NCBI GenBank assembly: GCA_020428565.1
Contig: JAGQMT010000027.1
Span: 1-6,520 of the forward strand
DNA length: 6,520 bases
Direction: 5' to 3'
Origin: Candidatus Saccharimonadota bacterium
GTDB lineage: Bacteria > Patescibacteriota > Saccharimonadia > Saccharimonadales > JACDBH01
This document shows positions 6,520 through 6,520 of this stretch, piece after piece; positions within the stretch are counted from its first letter, which is position 1; the number at the start of each line of letters is the position of its first letter. The notes under the pieces were generated by a model. That model was not told where the DNA came from. It searched no databases and saw only the letters and a program-made list of their open reading frames with translations. The translations under genes were made by a program, and so were the position numbers.

Positions 6520-6520
6520 A
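6493..6520 (+). tRNA. tRNA gene, 5' half only (cut by window end)
   Basis: The sequence fits the tRNA consensus. The 5' acceptor strand is TCGGGAG (6493-6499), followed by TA at positions 8-9. The D-stem is GCTC (6502-6505) paired with GAGC (6513-6516), around the D-loop AATGGTG that contains the conserved GG. A26 is next, followed by the first bases of the anticodon stem (AGA). The anticodon, variable loop, T-arm and 3' acceptor lie outside, so the amino acid cannot be named. A U at position 1 is uncommon and may mean the true end differs by a base. Confidence 0.72.

Noticed and set aside
1..6520. CRISPR array, insertion sequence or phage genes
   Set aside because: No spaced identical repeats, transposase motifs, terminal inverted repeats or phage proteins were seen on either strand.

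Overview
The window is a moderately AT-rich bacterial segment dominated by surface-glycan genes, with a signalling gene at the left edge and a regulator plus the start of a tRNA locus at the right edge. The best guess for the organism is a Patescibacteria/CPR member, most likely Candidatus Saccharibacteria. This rests on remembered family resemblance of the sugar-phosphate transferase N-terminus and the O-antigen-ligase N-terminus, and on the tight packing. It is an inference, not a demonstration. Stop usage is standard (TAA, TAG and TGA all end genes), so there is no sign of the UGA=Gly code of SR1/Gracilibacteria.

Layout. 1-1209 (+): 3' part of a membrane sensor histidine kinase, open at the left edge, with an unusual domain order. 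1213-2562 (+): a broken O-antigen ligase/polymerase (Wzy_C) gene. Its N-terminal quarter carries two single-T indels in T-runs and one nonsense codon; from 1582 onward a 326-codon frame is intact. 2559-3677 (-): GT4 glycosyltransferase. 3677-5107 (-): membrane polyprenyl-phosphate hexose-1-phosphate transferase, translationally coupled to the GT4 gene by TAATG. The O-antigen ligase and the GT4 gene converge, and their stop codons share one CTAG. 5108-5298: divergent promoter region with a 17-bp palindrome. 5299-5802 (+): GtrA-family membrane protein, apparently leaderless or nearly so. 5815-6270 (+): small regulator with a LexA-type winged helix but no LexA protease domain. 6271-6520: weak hairpins, then a consensus sigma70-type promoter, a structured RNA element and the 5' half of a tRNA cut by the window edge.

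How the genes fit together. The phosphotransferase would load the first sugar phosphate onto undecaprenyl phosphate at the inner face of the membrane, and the GT4 enzyme would extend it. A Wzy/WaaL-type protein would polymerise or transfer the glycan outside, and a GtrA-like protein may help move lipid-linked sugars. The damage to the only ligase/polymerase gene here suggests that the final glycan step is lost, switched, or supplied elsewhere, unless the lesions are assembly errors. The LexA-like regulator and the palindrome over the promoter of its own operon form a plausible autoregulatory pair.
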